64,000 nt of DNA from Streptomyces tropicalis (lineage in GTDB: Bacteria; Actinomycetota; Actinomycetes; Streptomycetales; Streptomycetaceae). The stretch lies in NCBI RefSeq assembly GCF_029269835.1, contig NZ_JARJBB010000003.1, forward strand, positions 62,001-126,000. The letters run 5' to 3'. Below are positions 25,562 to 34,341 of the stretch, piece after piece (position 1 is the stretch's first letter; every line of letters starts with the position of its first letter). A program made the translations under genes and the position numbers. The notes beneath the pieces were generated by a model that saw only the letters and a program-made list of their open reading frames with translations, searched no databases and was not told where the DNA came from.

Positions 25562-26271
25562 GCCCGACCGGGGGGACGCCCCGGACCCCCACGAGGGTGC
25601 TCGTGGTCGACGACGAACCGCAGATCGTGCGCGCCCTCGTGATCAACCTCAAGGCCCGCAAGTACGAGGTGGACGCCGCCGCCGACGGCCGGTCCGCCCT
25701 CGACCTGGCCGCCTCCCGCCACCCCGACGTGGTCGTCCTCGACCTGGGCCTGCCCGACATGGACGGCGTGGAGGTCATCCGCGGCCTGCGCGGCTGGACC
25801 CGGGTGCCGATCCTGGTGCTGTCAGCCCGGCACTCCTCCGACGAGAAGGTCGAGGCGCTGGACGCCGGCGCCGACGACTACGTGACCAAGCCCTTCGGCA
25901 TGGACGAGCTGCTCGCCCGGCTGCGCGCCGCCGTCCGCCGCGCCGAGCCCACCGGCGGCGGCGAGGACGACGTCACCGTGGAGACCGACGCGTTCACCGT
26001 CGACCTGGTCGCGAAGAAGGTCCACCGGGCCGGCCGGGACGTCCGGCTGACCCCGACCGAGTGGCACCTGCTGGAGGTGCTGGTCCGCAACACCGGCCGC
26101 CTGGTCAGCCAGAAGCAGTTGCTGCAGGAGGTCTGGGGACCCTCGTACGGGACGGAGACGAACTACCTGCGGGTCTACATGGCCCAGCTGCGCCGGAAGC
26201 TGGAGGCGGACCCCTCCCACCCCAGGCACTTCGTGACCGAGCCCGGGATGGGGTACCGCTTCGAGAAGTGA
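25555..26271 (+). CDS. kdpE: Response regulator KdpE
   Basis: A 238-aa OmpR-family regulator. Its receiver has Asp63 (VVLDLGLPDMDG) and YVTKPFGMDELLARL. The winged-helix domain (about 140-238) contains LTPTEWHLLEVLVRNTGRLV and YLRVYMAQLRRKLE. It starts within kdpD (7-nt overlap), so is translationally coupled. A short Pro/Thr extension (1-13) precedes the receiver. Confidence 0.95.
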   Translation: MLSPTGGTPRTPTRVLVVDDEPQIVRALVINLKARKYEVDAAADGRSALDLAASRHPDVVVLDLGLPDMDGVEVIRGLRGWTRVPILVLSARHSSDEKVEALDAGADDYVTKPFGMDELLARLRAAVRRAEPTGGGEDDVTVETDAFTVDLVAKKVHRAGRDVRLTPTEWHLLEVLVRNTGRLVSQKQLLQEVWGPSYGTETNYLRVYMAQLRRKLEADPSHPRHFVTEPGMGYRFEK

Positions 26272-26355
26272 GCAGGTCCGGCCGGGGGCGGCGGCCCCGC
26301 CGCGGGCACCCGTCGGCGCCGGGGCCGCGGGTACGAGGCCGACGGCCTACCCCGG

Positions 26356-26361
26356 TACGCT
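26356..26361 (+). promoter_or_regulatory. -10-like TACGCT, leaderless start
   Basis: TACGCT, 6 nt, then ATG 26368. No ribosome binding site precedes the ATG. Confidence 0.45.
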
Positions 26362-26367
26362 TCAGAC

Positions 26368-26766
26368 ATGAGTGCTGTTCCTCGTTCCGAGAAGCCGGCC
26401 GGCCGGTTCCGGCGCATGCTCGACCGGCTCTCGTCGTCGCAGGAGGACCTCGAGTCCGAGGAGCTGCGCGAGGACGCCGAGACCGCGGGCTGCACCCGGA
26501 TCGGCGACTGCCACGACCGCCAGATCGTCACGGTTACTGGTACCTTGCGCACGGTCACCCTGCGTCCACGTGCCGGTGTCCCGGCCCTGGAGGCCGAACT
26601 GTTCGACGGCTCGGCCGCCCTGGACGTGGTGTGGCTCGGCCGGCGCTCCATCATCGGTATAGAACCGGGGCGCAAGCTGATCGCATCGGGCCGGATCTCC
26701 ATGAGCCGGGGCCGCCGGGTGCTGTTCAACCCCAAGTACGAACTGCGACCCCTCGGACGGGAGTAG
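26368..26766 (+). CDS. OB-fold nucleic-acid-binding protein
   Basis: A 132-aa protein. After a charged helix (RFRRMLDRLSSSQEDLESEE), residues 50-130 form a single OB fold (VTVTGTLRTVTLRPRAGVPA ... ELFDGSAALDVVWLGRR ... KLIASGRISMSRGRRVLFNP), the tRNA-anticodon/RecG-wedge type found in RecG and DnaE. It is a standalone OB protein, conserved in Streptomyces; the partner is unknown. The DUF3159 gene follows 3 nt later, presumably in one operon. Confidence 0.82.
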   Translation: MSAVPRSEKPAGRFRRMLDRLSSSQEDLESEELREDAETAGCTRIGDCHDRQIVTVTGTLRTVTLRPRAGVPALEAELFDGSAALDVVWLGRRSIIGIEPGRKLIASGRISMSRGRRVLFNPKYELRPLGRE

Positions 26767-26769
26767 CCG

Positions 26770-27525
26770 GTGACCTCACTCGACAAGCCGACCGAAGACC
26801 CTCAGGCGGACGACGCCCGTACGGTCACGGAGGCCGCGCTGTTCGAGGCGTTCGGCGGAGTCCGGGGCATGGTCGAGACGGTCCTGCCCGGTCTCCTCTT
26901 CGTCACCATCTTCACGATCAACAAGGACCTGCACTGGTCGGCCATCGCCGCGCTCGCCGTGTCGCTGGTGCTGGTCGTGGTCCGGCTGGTCATGAAGGAC
27001 ACCGTCAAGCACGCCTTCAGCGGCGTCTTCGGCGTGGCCTTCGGCGTCGTCTTCGCGATGATGACCGGCAACGCCAAGGACTTCTACCTGCCCGGCATGC
27101 TCTACACGCTGGGCCTGGCGCTCGCCTACATCGTCACCACGCTCGCCGGGGTGCCGCTCATCGGGCTGATCCTCGGCCCGGTCTTCAAGGAGAACCTCTC
27201 CTGGCGGACCCGGAACCCGGGCCGCAAGAAGGCGTACGCGAAGGCCAGTTGGGCCTGGGGCCTGATCCTGCTCGCCAAGTGCGCCGTCCTCTTCCCGCTG
27301 TACTGGTGGGCGGACACCACCCAGCTCGGCTGGGTCCTCATCGCCCTGAAGATCCCGCCGTTCCTGCTGGCCGTCTGGCTGACCTGGGTCTTCCTCGCCA
27401 AGGCACCCGCGCCCATCGACGTCTTCGCGGAGATGGAGGCGGAGGAGCAGGCCGAGAAGGAGCGGGAGCGCGCGGCCGCGGGCGACACCGGGGGAACGCC
27501 GTCCTCCGGCCGCCACCGCCGGTAG
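26770..27525 (+). CDS. DUF3159 membrane protein
   Basis: A 251-aa protein with about six membrane helices between residues 35 and 215 and a charged C-terminal tail (EAEEQAEKERERAAAG). DUF3159 proteins are actinobacterial and uncharacterised. GTG 26770 follows the OB-fold gene by 3 nt. It ends about 70 bp before a tandem-repeat block and a strong terminator. Confidence 0.85.
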   Translation: MTSLDKPTEDPQADDARTVTEAALFEAFGGVRGMVETVLPGLLFVTIFTINKDLHWSAIAALAVSLVLVVVRLVMKDTVKHAFSGVFGVAFGVVFAMMTGNAKDFYLPGMLYTLGLALAYIVTTLAGVPLIGLILGPVFKENLSWRTRNPGRKKAYAKASWAWGLILLAKCAVLFPLYWWADTTQLGWVLIALKIPPFLLAVWLTWVFLAKAPAPIDVFAEMEAEEQAEKERERAAAGDTGGTPSSGRHRR

Positions 27526-27594
27526 CCGCCGGCGCCGCCGGCCGTCGGGCAGTGCTCCGGGGCCCGACGGCGCCGTCCGCCGCCGTGCCGCCCC

Positions 27595-27693
27595 ACGGCA
27601 CGCACCATGCACGGCACGCACCATGCACGGCACGCACCGTGCGCGCCGTGCCGCCCCACGGCACGCCGCGCGACCGCACGGCACGCACCGTGC
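27595..27693. repeat. 16-bp tandem repeats ACGGCACGCACCRTGC
   Basis: Copies at 27595-27610, 27611-27626 and 27627-27642 are in direct tandem, and a fourth lies at 27678-27693. The block is also bracketed by two copies of CCGTGCCGCCCCACGGCACG (at 27583 and 27646), itself a hairpin. The unit resembles the repeat family at 8.8-9.1 kb (CCGCAACGCACC). Confidence 0.8.
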
Positions 27694-27710
27694 ACCACGC
27701 AGGACGCGCA

Positions 27711-27756
27711 ACGACGCCGAGGGCGCCCGTGACGGCACGGGCGCCCTCGGCGTCGT
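27711..27756. terminator. Bidirectional 21-bp perfect hairpin
   Basis: 27711-27731 pairs perfectly with 27736-27756 (core GAGGGCGCCCGTG / CACGGGCGCCCTC) with loop ACGG. It separates the convergent DUF3159 and trkA genes. Confidence 0.9.
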
Positions 27757-27794
27757 CGTGGCGGGCGGCCGCCGGAGGGACGGCCGCCGGCGGG

Positions 27795-28475
27795 CTACTG
27801 GCCCGCCGGGTCCGCGCGGCGGACCGACAGCAGGTCCTCCAGCTGCTCCTCGCGGGCCTGCGCGGCCACGAACAGCAGCTCGTCGCCCGCCTCCAGTGAG
27901 TCCTCACGGGTCGGGGTGAGGACACGGGTGCCGCGGATGATCGTGACCAGGGAGGTGTCCTGGGGCCACTCCACGTCGCCGACCTGGGTGCCCGCCAGCG
28001 CGGACTCCTCCGGCAGCGTCAGCTCGACGAGGTTCGCGTCCCCGTGGCTGAAGCGGAGCAGCCGGACCAGGTCGCCGACGCTGACCGCCTCCTCCACCAG
28101 CGCCGACATCAGCCGCGGCGTCGACACCGCGACGTCCACGCCCCAGGACTCGTTGAAGAGCCACTCGTTCTTGGGGTTGTTGACGCGGGCCACCACCCGC
28201 GGCACGCCGTACTCCGTCTTCGCGAGCAGCGAGACGACCAGGTTCACCTTGTCGTCGCCGGTCGCGGCGATCACGACGTTGCAGCGCTGCAGCGCGGCCT
28301 CGTCCAGCGAGGTGATCTCGCAGGCGTCGGCGAGCAGCCACTCGGCCTGCGGGACGCGCTCGACCGAGATGGCGGTCGGCGCCTTGTCGATGAGAAGGAC
28401 CTCGTGGCCGTTCTCCAGCAGCTCGCCCGCGATCGAGCGACCGACCGCGCCGGCACCGGCAATGGCGACCCTCAT
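27795..28475 (-). CDS. TrkA-type K+ channel/transporter regulatory subunit (RCK)
   Basis: A 226-aa protein with an N-terminal Rossmann RCK_N domain (MRVAIAGAGAVGRSIAGELL, acidic residue in LLIDKAP) binding NAD(H)/ATP, and a C-terminal RCK_C (TrkA_C) domain (about 140-226: LVELTLPEESALAGTQVGDV, DELLFVAA). These cytosolic subunits gate Trk/Ktr K+ uptake. Its ATG overlaps the stop of the second TrkA-like gene by one base. The two resemble the CeoB/CeoC pair of mycobacteria. Confidence 0.92.
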   Translation of the reverse strand: MRVAIAGAGAVGRSIAGELLENGHEVLLIDKAPTAISVERVPQAEWLLADACEITSLDEAALQRCNVVIAATGDDKVNLVVSLLAKTEYGVPRVVARVNNPKNEWLFNESWGVDVAVSTPRLMSALVEEAVSVGDLVRLLRFSHGDANLVELTLPEESALAGTQVGDVEWPQDTSLVTIIRGTRVLTPTREDSLEAGDELLFVAAQAREEQLEDLLSVRRADPAGQ

Positions 28476-29146
28476 CAGTGACCGCTCTCCTCTTCGGGGC
28501 CCTCGGCGAACGCCGCCTCGACCTTCTCCACGTCGTCCGTCCGCATCATCACGTGCACGAGGTCGCCCTCCTGCAGCACCGTCTGCGACGTGGGCAGCAT
28601 GGCCTCGCCGAGCCGGGTCAGGAACGCCACGCGGACGCCCGTCTCCTCCTGCAGCTTGCTGATCTTGTGCCCCACCCACTGCGGGGAGGCGTGCACCTCG
28701 GCGAGCTGGACACCGCCGGTGGGGTCGCGCCACAGCGGCTCGGCGCCCGAGGGCAGCAGACGGCGCAGCATCTGGTCGGCCGTCCAGCGCACCGTGGCGA
28801 CGGTCGGGATGCCCAGACGCTGGTAGACCTCGGCGCGGCGGGGGTCGTAGATGCGGGCCGCGACGTTCTGCACGCCGAACATCTCGCGGGCCACCCGCGC
28901 GGAGATGATGTTCGAGTTGTCGCCGCTGGAGACGGCGGCGAACGCGCCCGCCTCCTCGATGCCCGCCTCGCGCAGCGTGTCCTGGTCGAAGCCGATCCCC
29001 GTGACCCGGCGGCCGCCGAACCCGGGGCCCAGACGGCGGAAGGCGGTGGGGTCCCGGTCGATCACGGCGACCGTGTGCCCCTGTTGCTCCAGGGTCTGGG
29101 CGAGAGCGGAACCCACTCTCCCGCAGCCCATGATGACGATGTGCAC
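28475..29146 (-). CDS. TrkA-type K+ regulatory subunit (RCK), second copy
   Basis: A 223-aa paralogue: RCK_N MHIVIMGCGRVGSALAQTLE with AVIDRDP, and RCK_C (about 135-215: WVGHKISKLQEETGVRVAFL, LQEGDLVHVMM). Start GTG 29146 has AAGGAC 5-6 nt upstream. It is first gene of a two-gene operon, divergent from the KimA-like permease, which supports a joint role in K+ homeostasis. No membrane TrkH/KtrB partner is in the window. Confidence 0.92.
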   Translation of the reverse strand: MHIVIMGCGRVGSALAQTLEQQGHTVAVIDRDPTAFRRLGPGFGGRRVTGIGFDQDTLREAGIEEAGAFAAVSSGDNSNIISARVAREMFGVQNVAARIYDPRRAEVYQRLGIPTVATVRWTADQMLRRLLPSGAEPLWRDPTGGVQLAEVHASPQWVGHKISKLQEETGVRVAFLTRLGEAMLPTSQTVLQEGDLVHVMMRTDDVEKVEAAFAEGPEEESGH

Positions 29147-29279
29147 GACCGTCCTTCCGGTGTCAACAGCTCTTGCTCGGCCACATCAGGTTCTCAGACA
29201 GAGGGACAAGCTACACACGCGCGGTACGGGGTGGGCACCCCCCGGCCGCATCCCGGACCGATCACCGCGGCCCGGCGGC

Positions 29280-29393
29280 TCACTCCGTCCGGTACGGCCG
29301 GCGCCGCGTGATGCTGCGCACGCTGCACGCGGTGAGGAATCCGAGGCCGAGCAGGGAGAGGGCTGCGCCGACCAGCTCCGCGGTCGCGGGCAT
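29280..29393 (-). CDS. 37-aa single-span membrane protein
   Basis: ATG 29393 is preceded by a perfect GGAGG 5 nt upstream and encodes MPATAELVGAALSLLGLGFL followed by TACSVRSITRRRPYRTE. One membrane helix (about 5-23) is followed by a positively charged tail, so the N-terminus should face outward. Codon use has strong GC3 bias, supporting real translation. It sits between trkA2 and the KimA-like permease gene, so it could be an accessory peptide of one of them; this is inference only. Confidence 0.7.
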   Translation of the reverse strand: MPATAELVGAALSLLGLGFLTACSVRSITRRRPYRTE

Positions 29394-29540
29394 GGCACCT
29401 CCGGGGGCGGTGGGGGACGGGTTCCGGTCATCCAGGCACGGTGGTCGCCCCGCCTGCGGAATCCGTGGCGCGACGGGCCCCGGAGTTCACTCGTGAGGCA
29501 GATCTCGGGTGGCAGGTGGGCGAGCCCCAGTTCGAAGGCT

Positions 29541-29546
29541 TACGAT
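29541..29546 (+). promoter_or_regulatory. -10-like TACGAT, near-leaderless start
   Basis: TACGAT lies 8 nt before GTG 29555, with no ribosome binding site in between. Confidence 0.4.
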
Positions 29547-29554
29547 CCTCTGTT

Positions 29555-31612
29555 GTGTCCAAACTGACCGACGTGCCCAAACGGATTCTGATCGGGCGCG
29601 CCCTGCGCAGTGACCGGCTGGGCGAAACGCTCCTGCCGAAGCGCATCGCCCTCCCCGTCTTCGCCTCCGACCCGCTGTCCTCGGTGGCCTATGCCCCGGG
29701 AGAGGTGCTGCTGGTCCTGTCCATCGCGGGCGTGTCGGCGTACCACTTCAGCCCCTGGATCGCCGTCGCGGTGGTCGTGCTGATGTTCACGGTGGTCGCC
29801 TCCTACCGGCAGAACGTCCATGCCTACCCCAGCGGCGGCGGCGACTACGAGGTGGCGACGACCAACCTCGGCCCCAAGGCGGGGCTCACCGTCGCCAGCG
29901 CGCTGCTCGTCGACTACGTCCTCACCGTCGCGGTGTCGATCTCGTCCGGCATCGAGAACCTCGGCTCCGCCGTCCCCTTCGTCGTCGAGCACAAGGTGCT
30001 CTGCGCGGTCGCCGTGATCGTGCTGCTGACGCTGATGAACCTGCGCGGAGTGAAGGAGTCGGGCACGCTCTTCGCCATCCCGACCTACGTCTTCGTCGCG
30101 GGCGTCTTCATCATGATCGCCTGGGGCGCCTTCCGCGGCCTGATCCTCGGCGACACCATGCACGCGCCGACCGCCGACTACCACATCAAGGCCGAGCACC
30201 AGGGGCTCGCGGGCTTCGCCCTGGTCTTCCTGCTGCTGCGGGCCTTCTCCTCCGGCTGTGCCGCCCTGACCGGCGTCGAGGCGATCTCCAACGGCGTCCC
30301 GGCCTTCCGCAAGCCCAAGTCGAAGAACGCGGCGACCACGCTCGCCATGATGGGCCTGCTCGCCGTGACGATGTTCTGCGGCATCATCGCCCTGGCCATG
30401 ACCACCAAGGTCCGCATGGCCGAGAACCCGGCCACCGACCTGATCCACAACGGCGTCCCGCTCGGCTCGGGCTACGTCCAGAACCCGGTGATCTCCCAGG
30501 TCGCCGAGGCCGTCTTCGGCAAGGGCAGCTTCCTGTTCGTCGTGCTCGCGGCGGCCACGGCGCTGGTGCTCTTCCTCGCCGCGAACACGGCCTACAACGG
30601 CTTCCCGCTGCTGGGCTCGATCCTCGCGCAGGACCGCTACCTCCCGCGCCAGCTGCACACCCGCGGCGACCGCCTGGCCTTCTCCAACGGCATCGTGCTG
30701 CTGGCCGGCACCGCCACCCTGCTGGTGGTCATCTACGGCGCCGACTCCACCCGGCTGATCCAGCTGTACATCGTCGGCGTCTTCGTGTCCTTCACGCTCA
30801 GCCAGACGGGCATGGTCCGCCACTGGAACCGCCACCTGGCCACCGAGAAGGACCCGGCCAAGCGCAGCCACATGATCCGCTCCCGTGCGATCAACGCCTT
30901 CGGCGCCTTCTTCACCGGCCTGGTGCTCGTGGTCGTGCTGGTCACGAAGTTCTCGCACGGCGCCTGGGTCGCCCTGCTGGGCATGTGCATCTTCTACGCG
31001 ACGATGACGGCGATCCGGAAGCACTACGACCGGGTCGCCGAGGAGATCTCCGCCCCCGAGGTGCCGAACGACGACAGTGTCCGGCCCTCCCGCGTGCACT
31101 CCGTCGTCCTCGTCTCCAAGATCCACCGCCCCACCCTGCGCGCCCTGGCCTACGCCAAGCTGATGCGCTCGGACACCCTGGAGGCGCTCACCGTCAACGT
31201 CGACCCGGCGGAGACCAAGGCACTGCGGGACGAGTGGGAGCGGCGCGGCATCGGGGTGCCGCTGAAGGTGCTCGACTCGCCGTACCGCGAGATCACGCGG
31301 CCGATCATCGAGTACGTCAAGGGCCTCCGCAAGGAGTCCCCGCGGGACGCGGTGTCGGTGATCATCCCCGAGTACGTGGTCGGCCACTGGTACGAGCACC
31401 TGCTGCACAACCAGAGCGCCCTGCGCCTGAAGGGCCGTCTGCTCTTCACCGCCGGCGTGATGGTGACCTCGGTGCCCTACCAGCTCGCCTCCTCCGAGGC
31501 GGCGCGCAACCGGGCCCGCAGGCGCCAGGAGTGGAACGCACCGGGCGCGGTCCGGCGCGGTCCTGCCCAGGTGCGCGCGCAGCGGGAGAAGGAGCCCAGC
31601 ACCCGCGACTGA
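29555..31612 (+). CDS. APC-superfamily permease, KimA/KUP-like K+ transporter candidate
   Basis: A 685-aa protein with 12 membrane helices in the first about 480 residues and a cytosolic domain of about 190 residues. The first helix region carries LPVFASDPLSSVAYAPGEV, the signature shared with the K+ importer KimA and the KUP family. The C-terminal domain (RVHSVVLVSKIHRPTLRALA ...) has a USP-like fold. The neighbourhood (two RCK proteins divergent, kdpDE 4 kb away) favours K+ as substrate over an amino acid, but this is inferred. GTG 29555 is chosen because the family begins KxxxKRxLIGRALRSDRL and a -10-like element lies just upstream. Confidence 0.85.
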   Translation: MSKLTDVPKRILIGRALRSDRLGETLLPKRIALPVFASDPLSSVAYAPGEVLLVLSIAGVSAYHFSPWIAVAVVVLMFTVVASYRQNVHAYPSGGGDYEVATTNLGPKAGLTVASALLVDYVLTVAVSISSGIENLGSAVPFVVEHKVLCAVAVIVLLTLMNLRGVKESGTLFAIPTYVFVAGVFIMIAWGAFRGLILGDTMHAPTADYHIKAEHQGLAGFALVFLLLRAFSSGCAALTGVEAISNGVPAFRKPKSKNAATTLAMMGLLAVTMFCGIIALAMTTKVRMAENPATDLIHNGVPLGSGYVQNPVISQVAEAVFGKGSFLFVVLAAATALVLFLAANTAYNGFPLLGSILAQDRYLPRQLHTRGDRLAFSNGIVLLAGTATLLVVIYGADSTRLIQLYIVGVFVSFTLSQTGMVRHWNRHLATEKDPAKRSHMIRSRAINAFGAFFTGLVLVVVLVTKFSHGAWVALLGMCIFYATMTAIRKHYDRVAEEISAPEVPNDDSVRPSRVHSVVLVSKIHRPTLRALAYAKLMRSDTLEALTVNVDPAETKALRDEWERRGIGVPLKVLDSPYREITRPIIEYVKGLRKESPRDAVSVIIPEYVVGHWYEHLLHNQSALRLKGRLLFTAGVMVTSVPYQLASSEAARNRARRRQEWNAPGAVRRGPAQVRAQREKEPSTRD

Positions 31613-31747
31613 CGCGCACACGCGACCGGCACGCAGCCGGCGCTGACGGGCGTGTGAGCCCCGTCGGGACGAGCCCGTAGACTGGACGGCTGTCGTCGGG
31701 CCCCTGACGGGGCTGCCCCATTCCTCTCGATCTGGAGTCACCCCGCC

Positions 31748-33076
31748 ATGCAGGCAGAACCGAAGAAGTCGCTGGTGGGGGAGGAGTACGAGGTCGAGAT
31801 CGGCCCCGTAGCCCACGGCGGCCACTGCATCGCCCGCACCGCCGAGGGGCAGGTGCTGTTCGTCCGGCACACGCTGCCCGGCGAGCGGGTCGTGGCCCGG
31901 GTGACCGAGGGCGAGGAGGGGGCCCGGTTCCTGCGCGCGGACGCCGTCGAGGTGCTGACCGCGTCCAAGGACCGCATCGAGGCGCCCTGCCCGTACGCGG
32001 GTCCCGGCCGCTGCGGCGGCTGCGACTGGCAGCACGTGAAGCCGGGCGCGCAGCGCCGGCTGAAGGGCGAGGTCCTCGCCGAGCAGCTCCAGCGGCTCGC
32101 GGGCCTCACCCCCGAGGAGGCCGGCTGGGACGGCACGGTGGTGCCCGCCGAGGGCGACAAGCTGCCGGCGGGCGAGGTGCCCCAGTGGCGGACGCGGGTG
32201 CAGTACGCGGTGGACGCCGACGGCAACGCCGGACTGCGCCGCCACCGCTCGCACGAGGTCGAACCGATCGAGCACTGCATGATCGCCGCGCCCGGCGTCA
32301 GCGAACTCGGCATCGAGGACCGCGACTGGGCCGGCATGGCCTCCGTCGAGGCGATCGCCGCGACGGGCTCCCAGGACCGCATGGTCATCCTGGAACCGCG
32401 CCCCGGCGCCCGCCTGCCCCTCGTCGAGCTGGACCGGCCCGTCTCGGTCATGCGCGTCGACGAGAAGGACGGCGGCGTCCACCGCGTGCACGGCCGCGCG
32501 TTCGTGCGCGAGCGCGCCGACGACCGCACCTACCGCGTCGGCAGCGGCGGCTTCTGGCAGGTCCACCCGAAGGCGGCCGACACCCTGGTGACGGCGGTCA
32601 TGCAGGGCCTGCTGCCGCGCAAGGGCGAGACGGCGCTCGACCTGTACTGCGGCGTCGGCCTCTTCGCCGGCGCCCTGGCCGACCGCCTGGGCGACCAGGG
32701 CGCCGTCCTCGGCATCGAGTCCGGCAAGCGCGCGGTGGAGGACGCCCGGCACAACCTGGCCGCCTTCCCCCGCGTGCGCATCGAACAGGGCAAGGTCGAG
32801 TCTGTCCTCCCGCGCACCGGCATCACCGAGGCCGACCTGATCGTCCTCGACCCCCCGCGCGCGGGTGCCGGCCGCACGACGGTCGCCCACCTCACCTCCC
32901 TGAACGCCCGCCGCATCGCCTACGTCGCCTGCGACCCGGCCGCCCTCTCCCGCGACCTGGCGTACTTCCGCGAGGGCGGCTACCGGGTGCGGACGCTGCG
33001 GGCGTTCGATCTGTTTCCGATGACGCATCACCTGGAGTGCGTGGCGATTCTGGAGCCCGCCGAAAAGGGTCGCTGA
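31748..33076 (+). CDS. TRAM-domain class I SAM-dependent RNA (uracil-5)-methyltransferase
   Basis: A 442-aa RumA/TrmA-family enzyme making m5U in rRNA or tRNA. The N-terminal TRAM domain (about 10-65, GHCIARTAEGQVLFVRHTLPG) is followed by a Cys cluster CPYAGPGRCGGC (about 82-93) of the Fe-S-binding type. The Rossmann core has LDLYCGVGLFAGALA, and the catalytic loop contains LDPPRAG and ACDPAALSRDL with the nucleophilic Cys. The final segment FDLFPMTHHLECVAIL is the usual TrmA ending. It is the last core gene before the accessory region. Confidence 0.93.
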   Translation: MQAEPKKSLVGEEYEVEIGPVAHGGHCIARTAEGQVLFVRHTLPGERVVARVTEGEEGARFLRADAVEVLTASKDRIEAPCPYAGPGRCGGCDWQHVKPGAQRRLKGEVLAEQLQRLAGLTPEEAGWDGTVVPAEGDKLPAGEVPQWRTRVQYAVDADGNAGLRRHRSHEVEPIEHCMIAAPGVSELGIEDRDWAGMASVEAIAATGSQDRMVILEPRPGARLPLVELDRPVSVMRVDEKDGGVHRVHGRAFVRERADDRTYRVGSGGFWQVHPKAADTLVTAVMQGLLPRKGETALDLYCGVGLFAGALADRLGDQGAVLGIESGKRAVEDARHNLAAFPRVRIEQGKVESVLPRTGITEADLIVLDPPRAGAGRTTVAHLTSLNARRIAYVACDPAALSRDLAYFREGGYRVRTLRAFDLFPMTHHLECVAILEPAEKGR

Positions 33077-33239
33077 CCTGCGGTTTCAATGGATGCGCAT
33101 GATGTGCTCCATGTGCATTGCGGGCGATGTCCTGACGCTGAAATGACACTCGGAGAAGCATCGTGAAGCTCGTACCGACAGGGCGTCAGGCGTGCTGCGG
33201 GGCTGGTCAGGTGGTCTGCTGAGTCAGCCGGTGAGGCAA

Positions 33240-33271
33240 GACCGCTCGGAATCCTGTGACGCCGAGCGGTC
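33240..33271 (+). terminator. Hairpin after the methyltransferase gene
   Basis: GACCGCTCGG (33240-33249) pairs with CCGAGCGGTC (33262-33271) across 12 nt. The surrounding 33077-33336 contains no gene and marks a drop in GC content where the accessory region begins. Confidence 0.6.
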
Positions 33272-33336
33272 CCTCCCGGGCAGGCGGTCGCCGGGCGCCG
33301 TCTCCTGCTACCGTCACGGCACCGGGCGATACTGGT

Positions 33337-34200
33337 TCAGCCGGGGCCAGCCTCGGCTGAGGCCAGGGCCGCACACGCGTCCCGGCTCAGCGGGCCGAGC
33401 CCGGTTAGAGCCTCGGCCACCTCCCATCCGGTTTCCAGCTGCCGCCACAGCTCGCGCAGTGCGGTAAACCCATCCGCGCCGTTGGTCAACCGTCGAAGCG
33501 CGATGTCGAGGTCCCGCAGCCAGCCATCCATATACGGATCCGCCGTCAGCCGGGACACGTACTCGTCGATCCGGACAGCCAGATGTGCATCGAGCCAGGC
33601 GCCTCCCGTCTCCAGCAGCCTGCTGCGCACGGTGGTGTTCAAGAACGACCAGTGCGCCGCCACTTCTGCCACTGCTGGCATGGCCTGCCTGCCCGGCCGC
33701 ACGGCAGAACGGAAATCCCCCAGGGTTCGCTCGACCAATCCGTCCGCTAGCAGTTGGCGCAGTTCGGCGAGAGCGTCGTCGTCCTGACCGGACTCCCAGT
33801 CCTTGAGTGCACGTTGAGCGGCCCGCTCTAGGGCGAGAAGCCCGTCCGCCGCATCCTCGAGGCGGTTCGCGGGTCCAGGGACGAGCCGTGGGACGGACTG
33901 AGCGAACTCGCCAATCACTCTGATGGCCAGGCGGCGGGCAGCGCGGGCCTCCACTGCTTCGGCCTGAGCCATTCCGACCTGGTTGAGCACGACCAGGGCC
34001 AGTGGCACACCGAATGCCGCAGCCGTCACGGAGGAGAAGGCATTGGTGAGGAATGCCTTGTTGGCCCAGAAGTCCGTGCGGTCGCCCCACCAGCCCAGCC
34101 CCAGCAGCAGCACACCGGTTCCCCACAGCAGGGCGCACCCGGCACGCAACCCCTGCGGGGTCTCATTCCAGATCGCCCGCACTCGCCCCGCTAACGTCAC
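33337..34200 (-). CDS. Hypothetical membrane protein
   Basis: A 287-aa protein with two membrane helices near the N-terminus (about 19-38 LRAGCALLWGTGVLLLGLGW and about 50-75 LTNAFSSVTAAAFGVPLALV). A long helical cytosolic domain rich in Ala/Leu/Glu follows (ARAARRLAIRVIGEFAQSVP ... LADGLVERTLGDFRSA). I do not recognise the family. It is monocistronic, next to the P450-1 end of the RiPP-type cluster, but codon use and orientation do not tie it to that operon. Confidence 0.7.
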   Translation of the reverse strand: MTLAGRVRAIWNETPQGLRAGCALLWGTGVLLLGLGWWGDRTDFWANKAFLTNAFSSVTAAAFGVPLALVVLNQVGMAQAEAVEARAARRLAIRVIGEFAQSVPRLVPGPANRLEDAADGLLALERAAQRALKDWESGQDDDALAELRQLLADGLVERTLGDFRSAVRPGRQAMPAVAEVAAHWSFLNTTVRSRLLETGGAWLDAHLAVRIDEYVSRLTADPYMDGWLRDLDIALRRLTNGADGFTALRELWRQLETGWEVAEALTGLGPLSRDACAALASAEAGPG

Positions 34201-34341
34201 GGCCTCTCCCCGACGGCTTGATCACCAGCCTCCAGACGTTACACCTCCCCGTGCTCGCGGTCCCAGAGGGCGCCGCCCCCTGAGCCAGGAGCACGCCTGA
34301 CCTTCCATTGGCCGGTACAGGCACGGATTGCGGGACAACCC

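Noticed and set aside
27595..27693. CRISPR array
   Set aside because: The 16-bp units are directly adjacent without unique spacers and no cas genes are present.
29393..29555. c-di-AMP riboswitch before the KimA-like permease
   Set aside because: A -10-like element lies only 8 nt before the start codon, leaving no room for an aptamer in the mRNA, and no matching motif was seen.
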